Made by a program: the position numbers and the translations under genes | Notes under the pieces: model-generated | Database searches by the model: none | The model's input: only the letters and a program-made list of their open reading frames with translations | What the model was told of the DNA's origin: nothing | Shown: one piece after another, positions 35,922-43,631 of the stretch | Layout of the letters: every line of letters begins with the position of its first letter | How positions within the stretch are numbered: position 1 is the stretch's first letter | Source of the DNA: Candidatus Hodarchaeota archaeon | GTDB taxonomy: Archaea > Asgardarchaeota > Heimdallarchaeia > Hodarchaeales > Hodarchaeaceae | Assembly: GCA_016839815.1 (NCBI GenBank) | Contig: JAEOTM010000172.1 | Span: forward strand, 1 to 48,057 | DNA length: 48,057 nucleotides | Reading direction: 5' to 3'

Positions 35922-36746
35922 CTATTCACCTTCAGATTTTATTTTTACATTAGTTGCCAATTCTTCTATTGCTTGACTAAAAGGATGCTCTGGATGCTCT
36001 AGAATTACGATTTTATCAGATTGTGAACGTGCGATATCACAATAACAGGGAATATCTGCCAATATGAAAACTTCTTTCTTCTTAGCAAACGAGTATAAGT
36101 CCTGTGTAATGGAATTATATTCAGTATCAGCAGATGCAAGAGTAGCATGATCTTGCCAGCTTCGTTCCAATGAACGATTCATAATTAGTCCGAGGAATTT
36201 GTCTTGAGCAAATCCTTTCATCATATGATCCACAACTAACTTTGTACCCTCAAGATCTGCTTTTGTGGGTTTAAGAACCAAAGCAATCACGTTAGAAATT
36301 ATTAAGGCATTAGCAACATCTCTACGAATTCCTGGACCTGTGTCAATAATCATATAATCCACTAAAAATTCATCTTCTAACACTTCCTGGAATTCCATAA
36401 TGACACCAAATGCATCACGATGCTGGTCTTCTGTATATGATGAGGCTTTAGAAATTATTTCAGGTTTTGGATCTGCAAGTCCAACTAAAAGGTTCCCACC
36501 AGTTTTGTTCAATTTAGGATTTTTATAATCGAAAAGGACATCATCTAATGAAGCACCCTCATAAAAAGCATCATTTAAGTAGGTATTTTCTCTTGTCCCG
36601 AAAACTGCAAATAATGCTGGTCCCAAGAAATCAAAATCGAGGAGGCATACATTATTACCCAATCGAGTTAACTGGACTGCACAGTTTAAACTCGTATTTG
36701 TTTTTCCTGTACCACCTTTATAACTATTAAAACTTATAGTTTTCAT
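35922..36746 (-). CDS. MinD/ParA-type ATPase
   Basis: 274 residues. The deviant Walker A K10-G-G-T-G-K15-T16 with its N-terminal signature lysine, D37 and D39 in L-L-D-F-D, and D135-T-G-P-G are all intact, as in MinD and ParA proteins, which dimerise on ATP and position or partition cellular cargo. No clear C-terminal amphipathic membrane-targeting helix is seen. It heads the block of five minus-strand genes and is divergent from the ribbon-helix-helix gene. The neighbours suggest positioning or assembly of a surface structure rather than plasmid partitioning, since there is no ParB, but this is inference. Confidence 0.9.
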   Translation of the reverse strand: MKTISFNSYKGGTGKTNTSLNCAVQLTRLGNNVCLLDFDFLGPALFAVFGTRENTYLNDAFYEGASLDDVLFDYKNPKLNKTGGNLLVGLADPKPEIISKASSYTEDQHRDAFGVIMEFQEVLEDEFLVDYMIIDTGPGIRRDVANALIISNVIALVLKPTKADLEGTKLVVDHMMKGFAQDKFLGLIMNRSLERSWQDHATLASADTEYNSITQDLYSFAKKKEVFILADIPCYCDIARSQSDKIVILEHPEHPFSQAIEELATNVKIKSEGE

Positions 36747-36963
36747 TATTAGTCAGATTCCTTCAATTAACTGTAAGTACTAAGTATTATTCTTGTCTCT
36801 CTCATTATAGTTAAAGAATTTTTAAAACTATTCCAATATCTTGACATACAAGACAGAAATAAGGTTTATAAGAAGAAGTGTCCCGTTTAGATTAATTTAA
36901 AAAATAGGGGTGTAATTACTCTTCAATCTCAAACCAATTTCAATATGTTAAGGATGAAAGAAG
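36747..36963. promoter_or_regulatory. Divergent promoter region of the MinD block and the RHH gene
   Basis: 217 nt with no gene. On the plus side TTTATA (36865-36870) could start transcription about 70 nt before the 36964 ATG, with AAGGATGAAAG near the start. On the minus side a TTTTAAAA stretch near 36820 could serve the MinD-like gene. No clear palindrome was found. Confidence 0.45.
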
Positions 36964-37182
36964 ATGTATGGTAGTGTATCAATCGAATTTAATGAAATCT
37001 TCATTGAATTTCTTGATTATTTAATCCAACAAGGATATGGAGAAAACCGAACAGGTTTTCTTGAGGGAGTAATACAACGTGCTTTTTTTGATGATTGGAT
37101 TAAATTTTTGGCCTATCAACGAGAGATTAAGGGTCCTTTTTCCATTATATCTGAAGATTTATTAGATAAAGATAAGAAATGA
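36964..37182 (+). CDS. Small ribbon-helix-helix-like protein
   Basis: 72 residues. The first about 45 residues fit the ribbon-helix-helix pattern: a strand V-S-I-E-F, helix 1 (about residues 12-25), a G-Y-G-E-N-R-T turn and helix 2 (F-L-E-G-V-I-Q-R-A). RHH proteins of this size are usually dimeric DNA-binding repressors or antitoxins; no toxin-like gene follows. It is divergent from the MinD block, so it is a candidate regulator of that block. The tail is charged. The ATG has AAGGATGAAAG upstream. Confidence 0.65.
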   Translation: MYGSVSIEFNEIFIEFLDYLIQQGYGENRTGFLEGVIQRAFFDDWIKFLAYQREIKGPFSIISEDLLDKDKK

Positions 37183-37280
37183 TTTTTTCGACTTTGAGTT
37201 TAACCAGATACGAAGCTTTCAAATTCCCCGATTATGACACTTTAATAAGGATGGTCTGTATAGTTCCCTTTTGAGCAAGA

Positions 37281-38138
37281 ATGAACTATGTTCTTTTCTT
37301 CAGTGAAGTCGCTTTAGGTTTCATTCGTTTGATTGGTCTTGGAGTAGGAATTGATTTCCTTCTGTCGAGAAAGAATAGACGTTTTAGAGGTCAGGTTGCA
37401 GGATGGAGTATTTGGACATTAGCAAGTATTTTTCAGATTTTTGCACAGAATATATCAAATACAGCATTAACTGAGCTCTTAGACTTTTTGTTTGCTCTTT
37501 GTACATTAATAGGTTCATTCTTAATTGCAATAAGTATTATTGTGTATTTCCGACCAGTTTCTATAAGATTTATCTTCTCCTTTACGATCTTACTTGTTAT
37601 ATTACCTTTAATTGTTTATTTCTTATTGGGAATTGAGATTGCAGTAAACTTCTGCATCTTTTTAAGCTTCATATTAGTAGGAGGATTGTATACTATAGGA
37701 ATTATTGAAGCTACAAGCTTTAAAGCACAAGTAGGCCCAAGCATCAAATGGTTCTATGCTATGATTGGTACAGCAATCCTACAATTTCTTCTATATCTAT
37801 ACATATCGTTAGAAGGAATAAATCTTGGACTTTCATCGGTAGAATTGGAAAATGAAGTTTTGGTTGGAGTAAATAATTCCTTTGCTATAGCGATCCTTGT
37901 ACTGACAGTAGTTTTGTTAATCCACCTTGAAAATACACGATCTAACCTATATAATTATCAATTAAAAGATAAGTACAGTCATGATCTAGGGAACATTCTT
38001 CAGGTAATGGTTAGTGCATTTCATTTTATTGAAGGGAAAGACGTTCCTCTTGAAGAAAAAGAGAAAATTATGGATCTTCTTAATCAAAAATCGCAAGAAG
38101 TATCCGAACTAATCCAAGAGATTCGTAGTCTCGAATGA
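37281..38138 (+). CDS. Seven-helix membrane protein with an isolated histidine-kinase dimerisation helix
   Basis: 285 residues. About seven membrane helices span residues 5-215. A cytoplasmic C-terminal helix pair carries S-H234-D-L-G-N238, which matches the H-box of histidine kinases, and a second helix (about 255-285). No HATPase_c domain follows before the stop, and the next gene is on the other strand. The layout is that of a sensor kinase cut off after its dimerisation/phosphoacceptor part. It could be a phosphotransfer protein or a receptor that lends its helix to a kinase elsewhere, but both are inference. It begins about 98 nt after the RHH gene stop. Confidence 0.75.
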   Translation: MNYVLFFSEVALGFIRLIGLGVGIDFLLSRKNRRFRGQVAGWSIWTLASIFQIFAQNISNTALTELLDFLFALCTLIGSFLIAISIIVYFRPVSIRFIFSFTILLVILPLIVYFLLGIEIAVNFCIFLSFILVGGLYTIGIIEATSFKAQVGPSIKWFYAMIGTAILQFLLYLYISLEGINLGLSSVELENEVLVGVNNSFAIAILVLTVVLLIHLENTRSNLYNYQLKDKYSHDLGNILQVMVSAFHFIEGKDVPLEEKEKIMDLLNQKSQEVSELIQEIRSLE

Positions 38139-38151
38139 ATCGGCATTAAGC

Positions 38152-39660
38152 CTAAAATCCATAGAGCTGAGAATATTTTTTCACGCAATAATCAATAAAA
38201 TACTTGGTGTTGATTGGTACATTGGTTATTCGCTCCATAAGATCAGCTGGATCATATAGACTTGCTGGTTGATGAACTTTCTTCGTTAACCAGTCTAGAA
38301 TTGGCTTAATCTCCCCTTTTCGGACTAGATCATCATAATTCGGCATTTCCTTCCGAATGACATGTAACATGTGCGCATTGTAGATATTCCCTAACGCATA
38401 AGTTGGGAAATAGCCAAATAAACCAGCAGCCCAGTGTGTATCCTGCATGACGCCTTCAGAGTCATCTTCAATGTCTACACCCAAATATTCTTTGTATTTT
38501 TGATTCCAGATAGAAGGAAGCTCTTCAACAGTAATCTTCCCTTCACTTAGATCTCTTTCGATTTCAAATCTGATTATCACATGAAGAGAATAAGTGACTT
38601 CATCTGATGTCACACGAATCTTGGAGGGTTTTACATGATTGATAGCATGAAGAAATGCCTTATCCTCAATATCTACGAAGATATCACCCGTGAGCTCTTT
38701 GAATTTGGGCATATAGTATTCCCAAAACTCAGGACTTCTACCAATGATATTTTCAAAAAATCTAGACTGCGATTCATGTAGTCCCAGAGATGCTGCTTGA
38801 CCAAGTGGTTGGTACATAAATTTTTCATCAAGATTTTGCTCGTAAATGGCATGTCCAGCCTCATGCATCGTTGAAAATAATGCATTATCAAATTCGTTTT
38901 CATAATAATGAGTTGTTATTCTTACATCCTGATAGTAACCTGTTGTAAAGGGATGTTCTGTTGTATCGATACGACCCCTCTCTAAATCGTAATGTACAAC
39001 ATTAGACAGGTCAGTGGCTAATTCTTCTTGGATAGGGGTTGGGCAAGTTCTGGTTAAGAAAGAGGTATCAGGTTGATTTGGTGCAGACTGAATCTTCTTA
39101 ATGAGAGGAACCAACCCATCTTTTAACTCATTGAATAACTTTGTAATCGTAGCAGAAGTCATATTTGGTTCGTATATATCTAATAACACATCATAAGGAT
39201 GTTTATCTGGATTTAAGTAGTGGGCACGTTTTTTCTGTAAGTCTAAGGCTTTTTTCAATTCAGGTTTGAATATCTCGTAATCTTTTGCTGCTTTAGCCTT
39301 TTTCCAGGTCTCGATAGCGATTACTTGATGTCTGGCAATTTCTTCTACAAGATCTACAGGAAGTTTAGTTTCCCTATCATAATCCCTCTGAATGAGATAG
39401 AGATTACGATTCTGGATTTTAGAAAATGATGAATACTCTGGGTCATCTTTTATTTTCTGAATTAAATTTCCTATTTCAGGATCAGTTGATAGTTTATGAA
39501 CATCTTTTGCCAGTGTAGCAAATTGCATTGAGCGTTGTTGACCGCCTTTACTTGGCATATAGGTTTCGAAATCCCACCCAAGTTGTGCTTGAATCATTTG
39601 GTAAATAATTATTTTTTTACTCTTTTCCAAAAGTAAATCATAGTCTTCTTGTATTGTCAT
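38152..39660 (-). CDS. Thermostable carboxypeptidase, M32 family
   Basis: 502 residues from ATG 39660, the normal M32 length (about 500); an upstream ATG at 39819 would add a 53-residue basic/hydrophobic extension that is not part of the family and is likely non-coding. The metal site is H266-E267-A-G-H270 with E296 (in H-E-S-Q-S-R) as the third ligand, the family's H-E-S-Q motif. The enzyme removes C-terminal residues from peptides in the cytoplasm with a bound divalent metal. Its stop is 13 nt from the end of the convergent gene, and its start faces the racemase-type gene. It fits peptide use with the solute-binding protein downstream. Confidence 0.95.
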   Translation of the reverse strand: MTIQEDYDLLLEKSKKIIIYQMIQAQLGWDFETYMPSKGGQQRSMQFATLAKDVHKLSTDPEIGNLIQKIKDDPEYSSFSKIQNRNLYLIQRDYDRETKLPVDLVEEIARHQVIAIETWKKAKAAKDYEIFKPELKKALDLQKKRAHYLNPDKHPYDVLLDIYEPNMTSATITKLFNELKDGLVPLIKKIQSAPNQPDTSFLTRTCPTPIQEELATDLSNVVHYDLERGRIDTTEHPFTTGYYQDVRITTHYYENEFDNALFSTMHEAGHAIYEQNLDEKFMYQPLGQAASLGLHESQSRFFENIIGRSPEFWEYYMPKFKELTGDIFVDIEDKAFLHAINHVKPSKIRVTSDEVTYSLHVIIRFEIERDLSEGKITVEELPSIWNQKYKEYLGVDIEDDSEGVMQDTHWAAGLFGYFPTYALGNIYNAHMLHVIRKEMPNYDDLVRKGEIKPILDWLTKKVHQPASLYDPADLMERITNVPINTKYFIDYCVKKYSQLYGF

Positions 39661-39858
39661 TCCATATAACCTCTGATGATAGGGTAATAAAGGAGAATTA
39701 CATGTGTAGGAATTTTTATTTTGGCTTTTGATGACAATTCTCTGCCCCTTCTTATTATTTATTCCCTGTGCAATTCTATAGAAAATCTTCGCAGGATAAA
39801 CTAAAAATACTAAAATCATGAAAACTCATAATTCTTGTAGAAGAGAGAGATAGTTAAA

Positions 39859-40971
39859 ATGAATATTACAAAACCTACTCTAGTAATTAATGAACAAAAG
39901 GTACGAAAGAATATTAAAACGTTTGTTGAGAAGAGTAGAAGAAACAATATCCGATTTCGTCCTCACTTCAAAACTCACCAGTCAGAAACCATTGGAAGTT
40001 GGTTTAAGGAATACGGAGTATCTGCAATAACGGTCTCTTCTGTTGATATGGCAGAATACTTTGTCAAGGCTGGATGGCAAGATATTACGATAGCTTTTCC
40101 AGTAAATCTGAGACAATTAGACACAATTCACAATCTAGCTAATATTTGTCAACTTGGTTTATTAGTAGACTCGGTTGAGTCCGCTTCCTTCTTAGCAAGA
40201 AAAATTGAATTTCCTCTTTCAGTCTGGATTGAAATTGATCAAGGATATCATCGAACAGGAGTTCAAGATGAAAACACTCTAATCGAAATAGCAAATGCCA
40301 TTGACAAAAGTTCCTCAATAAAACTTGTAGGATTACTGACACATGCAGGTCATGCATATTCTGCACAATCTACTACTGAACTGAAACAAATTCATATAGC
40401 TTCTATCAGAGATCTTCAAGATAAACAGAATATACTCAGAACACAGGGTTACAATGACTGTCAACTTTCAATAGGAGATACTCCTACGTGTTCAATTGCA
40501 AATGACTTTACAGGAGTAGATGAAATACGTCCTGGAAGCTTTGTGTTTTATGATTTAGAACAATTAGCATTAGGAGCATGTACCGAGTCAGAACTTGCAA
40601 TGGGTGTTGCGTGTCCAGTGGTGGCAAAATATCCTGATCGAAATCAGCTAATTATCTACGGTGGAGCAGTTCATTTATCAAAAGAGTATCAAGAACTTTC
40701 TTCTGGAGAAAATTCTTTCGGAAAAGTTACCTACTTCATGGAATCAAGTTGGTCACCCGTTCTCGAAAAGGTATATGTAAAATCAATTTCCCAAGAACAT
40801 GGAATCATTCAAGCCACTCCTGAAGTAGTTGGACAAGTACAGGTTGGTGATGTCTTATTCATATATCCTGTGCATTCTTGTCTTACTGCCAATCTTTTCA
40901 GCAATTTTCAAACTCTCACGAATAAGAAAATCAGCAAAATGCAATCTCTTTTACCAATGTCCTATGAATAG
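39859..40971 (+). CDS. D-serine dehydratase/D-threonine aldolase-type PLP enzyme
   Basis: 370 residues. An alanine-racemase-like N-terminal barrel carries the PLP lysine K38 in R-P-H-F-K-T-H. H131-R-T-G follows, and the C-terminal beta domain has P-V-H339-S-C341, the zinc pair H-x-C of eukaryotic-type D-serine dehydratase; D-threonine aldolases have H-x-D there. The chemistry is thus probably elimination or aldol cleavage of a D-hydroxy amino acid (D-serine to pyruvate and ammonia most likely). It is divergent from the carboxypeptidase and precedes the solute-binding protein, so amino-acid catabolism is a reasonable context. Confidence 0.88.
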   Translation: MNITKPTLVINEQKVRKNIKTFVEKSRRNNIRFRPHFKTHQSETIGSWFKEYGVSAITVSSVDMAEYFVKAGWQDITIAFPVNLRQLDTIHNLANICQLGLLVDSVESASFLARKIEFPLSVWIEIDQGYHRTGVQDENTLIEIANAIDKSSSIKLVGLLTHAGHAYSAQSTTELKQIHIASIRDLQDKQNILRTQGYNDCQLSIGDTPTCSIANDFTGVDEIRPGSFVFYDLEQLALGACTESELAMGVACPVVAKYPDRNQLIIYGGAVHLSKEYQELSSGENSFGKVTYFMESSWSPVLEKVYVKSISQEHGIIQATPEVVGQVQVGDVLFIYPVHSCLTANLFSNFQTLTNKKISKMQSLLPMSYE

Positions 40972-41049
40972 ACAAAATGGTTGCACACAAAAGAATTATA
41001 TAAAAAATCAGCTATTTTTATAGAGACTGCTTTAATTGAGGTGGATGTG

Positions 41050-43128
41050 TTGTTTAGCCAAAAGGATAGAAAATTGAAACTAATTTGCGTATTTACGACA
41101 TCTATGTTTATATTTTCGCTTATCTCAACTTCCTATGCTATAAATGTAAAAGATACCTTAAATATCCAAATCGAAGAAGAGATACTGAATCTAGACACAC
41201 GGAGTCGGAAGGCAACCTCTCCTTTTGATGAAGTTGTTGCCTATCAGTATCAGGGATTTTTAAGCATGATTGCACCTGGAACAACAACTGTGTTAATGAA
41301 TGGAATTGCTCATTCTTGGAATATCAATGTTGCAGATAATGGGTGGACGTTTACTCTTCGAGAAGGTGCAAAATTTCATGATGGATCTGTAATTAAAGCT
41401 AAAACAGTTAAATACAGCATGATAGCGAATTATATGACATACTATGGATACGACAACATGTCCCAAGCAAGAATAAAATGGGAATCTCAAGGTTATAATA
41501 TCAGCTATCCTACGAACGATCCTAATGGTGATGGTCTTGTTGTTTCATTTTCAGGGAGTTACTCCCGAAGCTTGAAGCTTGCATATGAGATCTCCGGAGC
41601 TTCAGATCTCTATATGTTGATTCCATATGGTATTCAAGGCTCGTACACCGATTCTACAGAAGTCTGTCAACAAAAACTTACTGTATTCCGAGAATCTCCA
41701 GTTTCTTGTGGTCCTTACAAGGTTATAGAACAGGCACCTCAAGATTATGTACTTTTAGAACGATTTGATGATTGGTATGGGTGGGGAGATAATTTTATTG
41801 CCGATAATGGTCAACTATACACATTTCCAACAGTTGAGAAAGCATTTAAGTTTGTTAAATTTCGATCTTTACAGGATAAAGCGATGGCAATTATTGAACT
41901 AGTCACTTCTGGCGTTGATGTCACAACAGGACGATTTAATAGTCAGAGACAACTAGATGAAATCCTTACTGAAAGAGAGGGGTTTAGTGCTTATCAAATT
42001 GAAACTCTAGGCGGTTCTTCTATATATATGAATATCCAAGGAAATTGGCCAAGCTATTTTGGTGGGATGGGGAATTTTCCACTTTCCCAGAGTTGGTTTA
42101 GAAAGGCGGTTTCGCATAGTATTAACCGTACAACTCTTGTAGAAGTTGTTTACCTTGGAATCGGGAAATCACGAACTACTATCTTTCCTAGCTGGGTGCT
42201 AGATAAGTTCTCAAATCTTGACACTACCGATTATTACAATTTTGATCAAGGATATATTGAAGCAGAAGGTCTTTTGGATTCTGCAGGTTATCCTCCCTTG
42301 GGATTTCCAGAGGAACCTGAAAATCGCTTTGGATGGGGTCCTTACGCTAATGAAACGCTGATTAATGGAGTTATGCAAACTAAGGGTAAACACTTCGTTC
42401 TTATAACCAAAAACTGTGATCAATGTATGAAAAAAGTAGTAGCAGTTATGAAAGATCTTCGCCAGATTGGAATATATGTAGATGTTGAAATATATAACTT
42501 TGGGGATTATTTTGACGTAATTTCTTCAGGTAATCCAGGTTTTACCTATAATACTACAGGTCCACAACCTGATCCTGATTTTGAAGGACCAGTTTACGAC
42601 TTCTATCTCGGAGCTTTTAACGGGAACTATGAGACTCCATGGGACTTTATTGCTTATCAATCGTTTTTTTACTGGTTGTATTACGGATATGGGGGCAACA
42701 GTTGGTTCAATATTGACTATGAAGAAGCTTACGCAAAAGCTACTGATGGTAAAGGATTAATGGAATATTTCTCACCAGGATTCATCCCTTATAATCCACC
42801 ATTGTGGTCGAATGACGATACACAATTCATTCAAGGATGTGAAGATGCAGGTTACTACATGACACATGATATGAATAGCATTCATTTAGTCTGGTACAAA
42901 GATACATATGCATATAACTCAAGATTGGAAAATTTTCTTGGTTCAAGAAGTGGATTTTATCATGCAGCATATTCGTACTGGAATACGACTGGGTTAGACT
43001 TTGGTACAACAACGGAATTAAGCACCACTCCAACTATCACCTCTTTTGCAGAAATAACCTCCATAATTGGGATAATTTGTCTAGCTCTCTACTATAAACT
43101 TGAGAAACGAGTAAAAAAGAAGTTGTAA
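41050..43128 (+). CDS. Peptide/nickel-type extracellular solute-binding protein (SBP_bac_5)
   Basis: About 692 residues. The start is uncertain: a GAGGTG at 41038-41043 favours the TTG at 41050, with in-frame GTG at 41041 and 41047, TTG at 41074 and TTG at 40981 as alternatives. A signal peptide (hydrophobic stretch ending S-T-S-Y-A, near 41135) precedes a family-5 solute-binding fold, with W-T-F-T-L-R-E-G-A-K-F-H-D-G as the signature. A C-terminal helix and basic K-R-V-K-K-K-L end (about 670-692) anchor it in the membrane, as is common for archaeal binding proteins. It probably binds peptides or related ligands. No permease or ATPase gene is next to it, so its transporter lies elsewhere. Confidence 0.88.
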   Translation: MFSQKDRKLKLICVFTTSMFIFSLISTSYAINVKDTLNIQIEEEILNLDTRSRKATSPFDEVVAYQYQGFLSMIAPGTTTVLMNGIAHSWNINVADNGWTFTLREGAKFHDGSVIKAKTVKYSMIANYMTYYGYDNMSQARIKWESQGYNISYPTNDPNGDGLVVSFSGSYSRSLKLAYEISGASDLYMLIPYGIQGSYTDSTEVCQQKLTVFRESPVSCGPYKVIEQAPQDYVLLERFDDWYGWGDNFIADNGQLYTFPTVEKAFKFVKFRSLQDKAMAIIELVTSGVDVTTGRFNSQRQLDEILTEREGFSAYQIETLGGSSIYMNIQGNWPSYFGGMGNFPLSQSWFRKAVSHSINRTTLVEVVYLGIGKSRTTIFPSWVLDKFSNLDTTDYYNFDQGYIEAEGLLDSAGYPPLGFPEEPENRFGWGPYANETLINGVMQTKGKHFVLITKNCDQCMKKVVAVMKDLRQIGIYVDVEIYNFGDYFDVISSGNPGFTYNTTGPQPDPDFEGPVYDFYLGAFNGNYETPWDFIAYQSFFYWLYYGYGGNSWFNIDYEEAYAKATDGKGLMEYFSPGFIPYNPPLWSNDDTQFIQGCEDAGYYMTHDMNSIHLVWYKDTYAYNSRLENFLGSRSGFYHAAYSYWNTTGLDFGTTTELSTTPTITSFAEITSIIGIICLALYYKLEKRVKKKL

Positions 43129-43134
43129 TCTAAT

Positions 43135-43530
43135 TTATGATTCAATATCGTTTTTCTGAGCATTAATCTCATGATTAGCAGGTTTGGACAACCGCTGTTT
43201 TAATAGTATAGAATTTGCATAAGCTTCTAGGCTTTTAAAGCGTCTATCCATGGGTTGAGATTCGTCTAGAAAAAATCTAAGACTCATTTGAGAAAATTTT
43301 CCTCCTATTCTCTCAATAATGGTATTCCTTACAGTTTTAGATACACGGATTTTTGGTTGTTCTTGAATAAATACAATAAGGTCAATCCAGTTGTCTACCG
43401 CTTTTGGGCTAATATTGGCCTTGGTTAATTGTGTTTTAGCGAAAGGTTCATCCATATCATTGATTATTTCAAAAATTGCCTGTGCACGTCCAAGCATCGA
43501 ACGTGAAGTTTTGGGTTTACGATTACTCAT
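43135..43530 (-). CDS. Winged-helix transcription regulator
   Basis: 131 residues from ATG 43530. A start at 43557 would add nine residues but would put the TATA box and the palindrome inside the gene. Residues about 8-60 fit a winged helix (K-T-Q-L-T-K-A-N-I-S-P-K-A-V-D-N-W as helix-turn-helix, then a basic strand pair), resembling archaeal wHTH regulators. The rest is polar and helical. It is divergent from the HEAT gene, and its promoter carries a perfect palindrome between TATA and start. It therefore probably represses itself and perhaps the HEAT/nucleotidyltransferase pair. Confidence 0.78.
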   Translation of the reverse strand: MSNRKPKTSRSMLGRAQAIFEIINDMDEPFAKTQLTKANISPKAVDNWIDLIVFIQEQPKIRVSKTVRNTIIERIGGKFSQMSLRFFLDESQPMDRRFKSLEAYANSILLKQRLSKPANHEINAQKNDIES

Positions 43531-43532
43531 CA

Positions 43533-43546
43533 GTACATTAATGTAC
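43533..43546. promoter_or_regulatory. 14-bp perfect palindrome, likely operator
   Basis: GTACATTAATGTAC is perfectly self-complementary and lies just before the regulator ATG and between that ATG and its TATA box. The half-site GTACAT recurs at 43603-43608, overlapping the TATA-like element of the divergent HEAT gene, so one protein could control both promoters. Confidence 0.6.
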
Positions 43547-43554
43547 TTTATCTG

Positions 43555-43562
43555 CATATAAA
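43555..43562 (-). promoter_or_regulatory. TATA box of the winged-helix regulator
   Basis: TTTATATG on the minus strand is centred about 28 bases before the regulator ATG, which puts the transcription start at or one to two bases before that ATG. The transcript is therefore probably leaderless. This also supports the choice of 43530 as the start codon. Confidence 0.5.
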
Positions 43563-43605
43563 TGTATTCATTTTTATAGGATAAAGTTATTCATTCTAAA
43601 TAGTA

Positions 43606-43613
43606 CATATAAT
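43606..43613 (+). promoter_or_regulatory. TATA-like element of the HEAT gene
   Basis: CATATAAT is centred about 22 bases before the HEAT-gene ATG, close to the spacing of a leaderless archaeal promoter though a little short. A GTACAT half-site overlaps it. The stretch GGGTTAG lies just before the ATG. Confidence 0.4.
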
Positions 43614-43631
43614 AGTTTTCAAGGGTTAGTT

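Noticed and set aside
36964..37182. ParB or a plasmid-type partition partner for the MinD-like ATPase
   Set aside because: The small protein looks like a ribbon-helix-helix regulator, there are no parS-like repeats, and the neighbours are surface and membrane genes rather than replication genes.
39661..39819. N-terminal extension of the M32 carboxypeptidase
   Set aside because: The 53 extra residues are not part of the family, and the ATG at 39660 gives the usual length.
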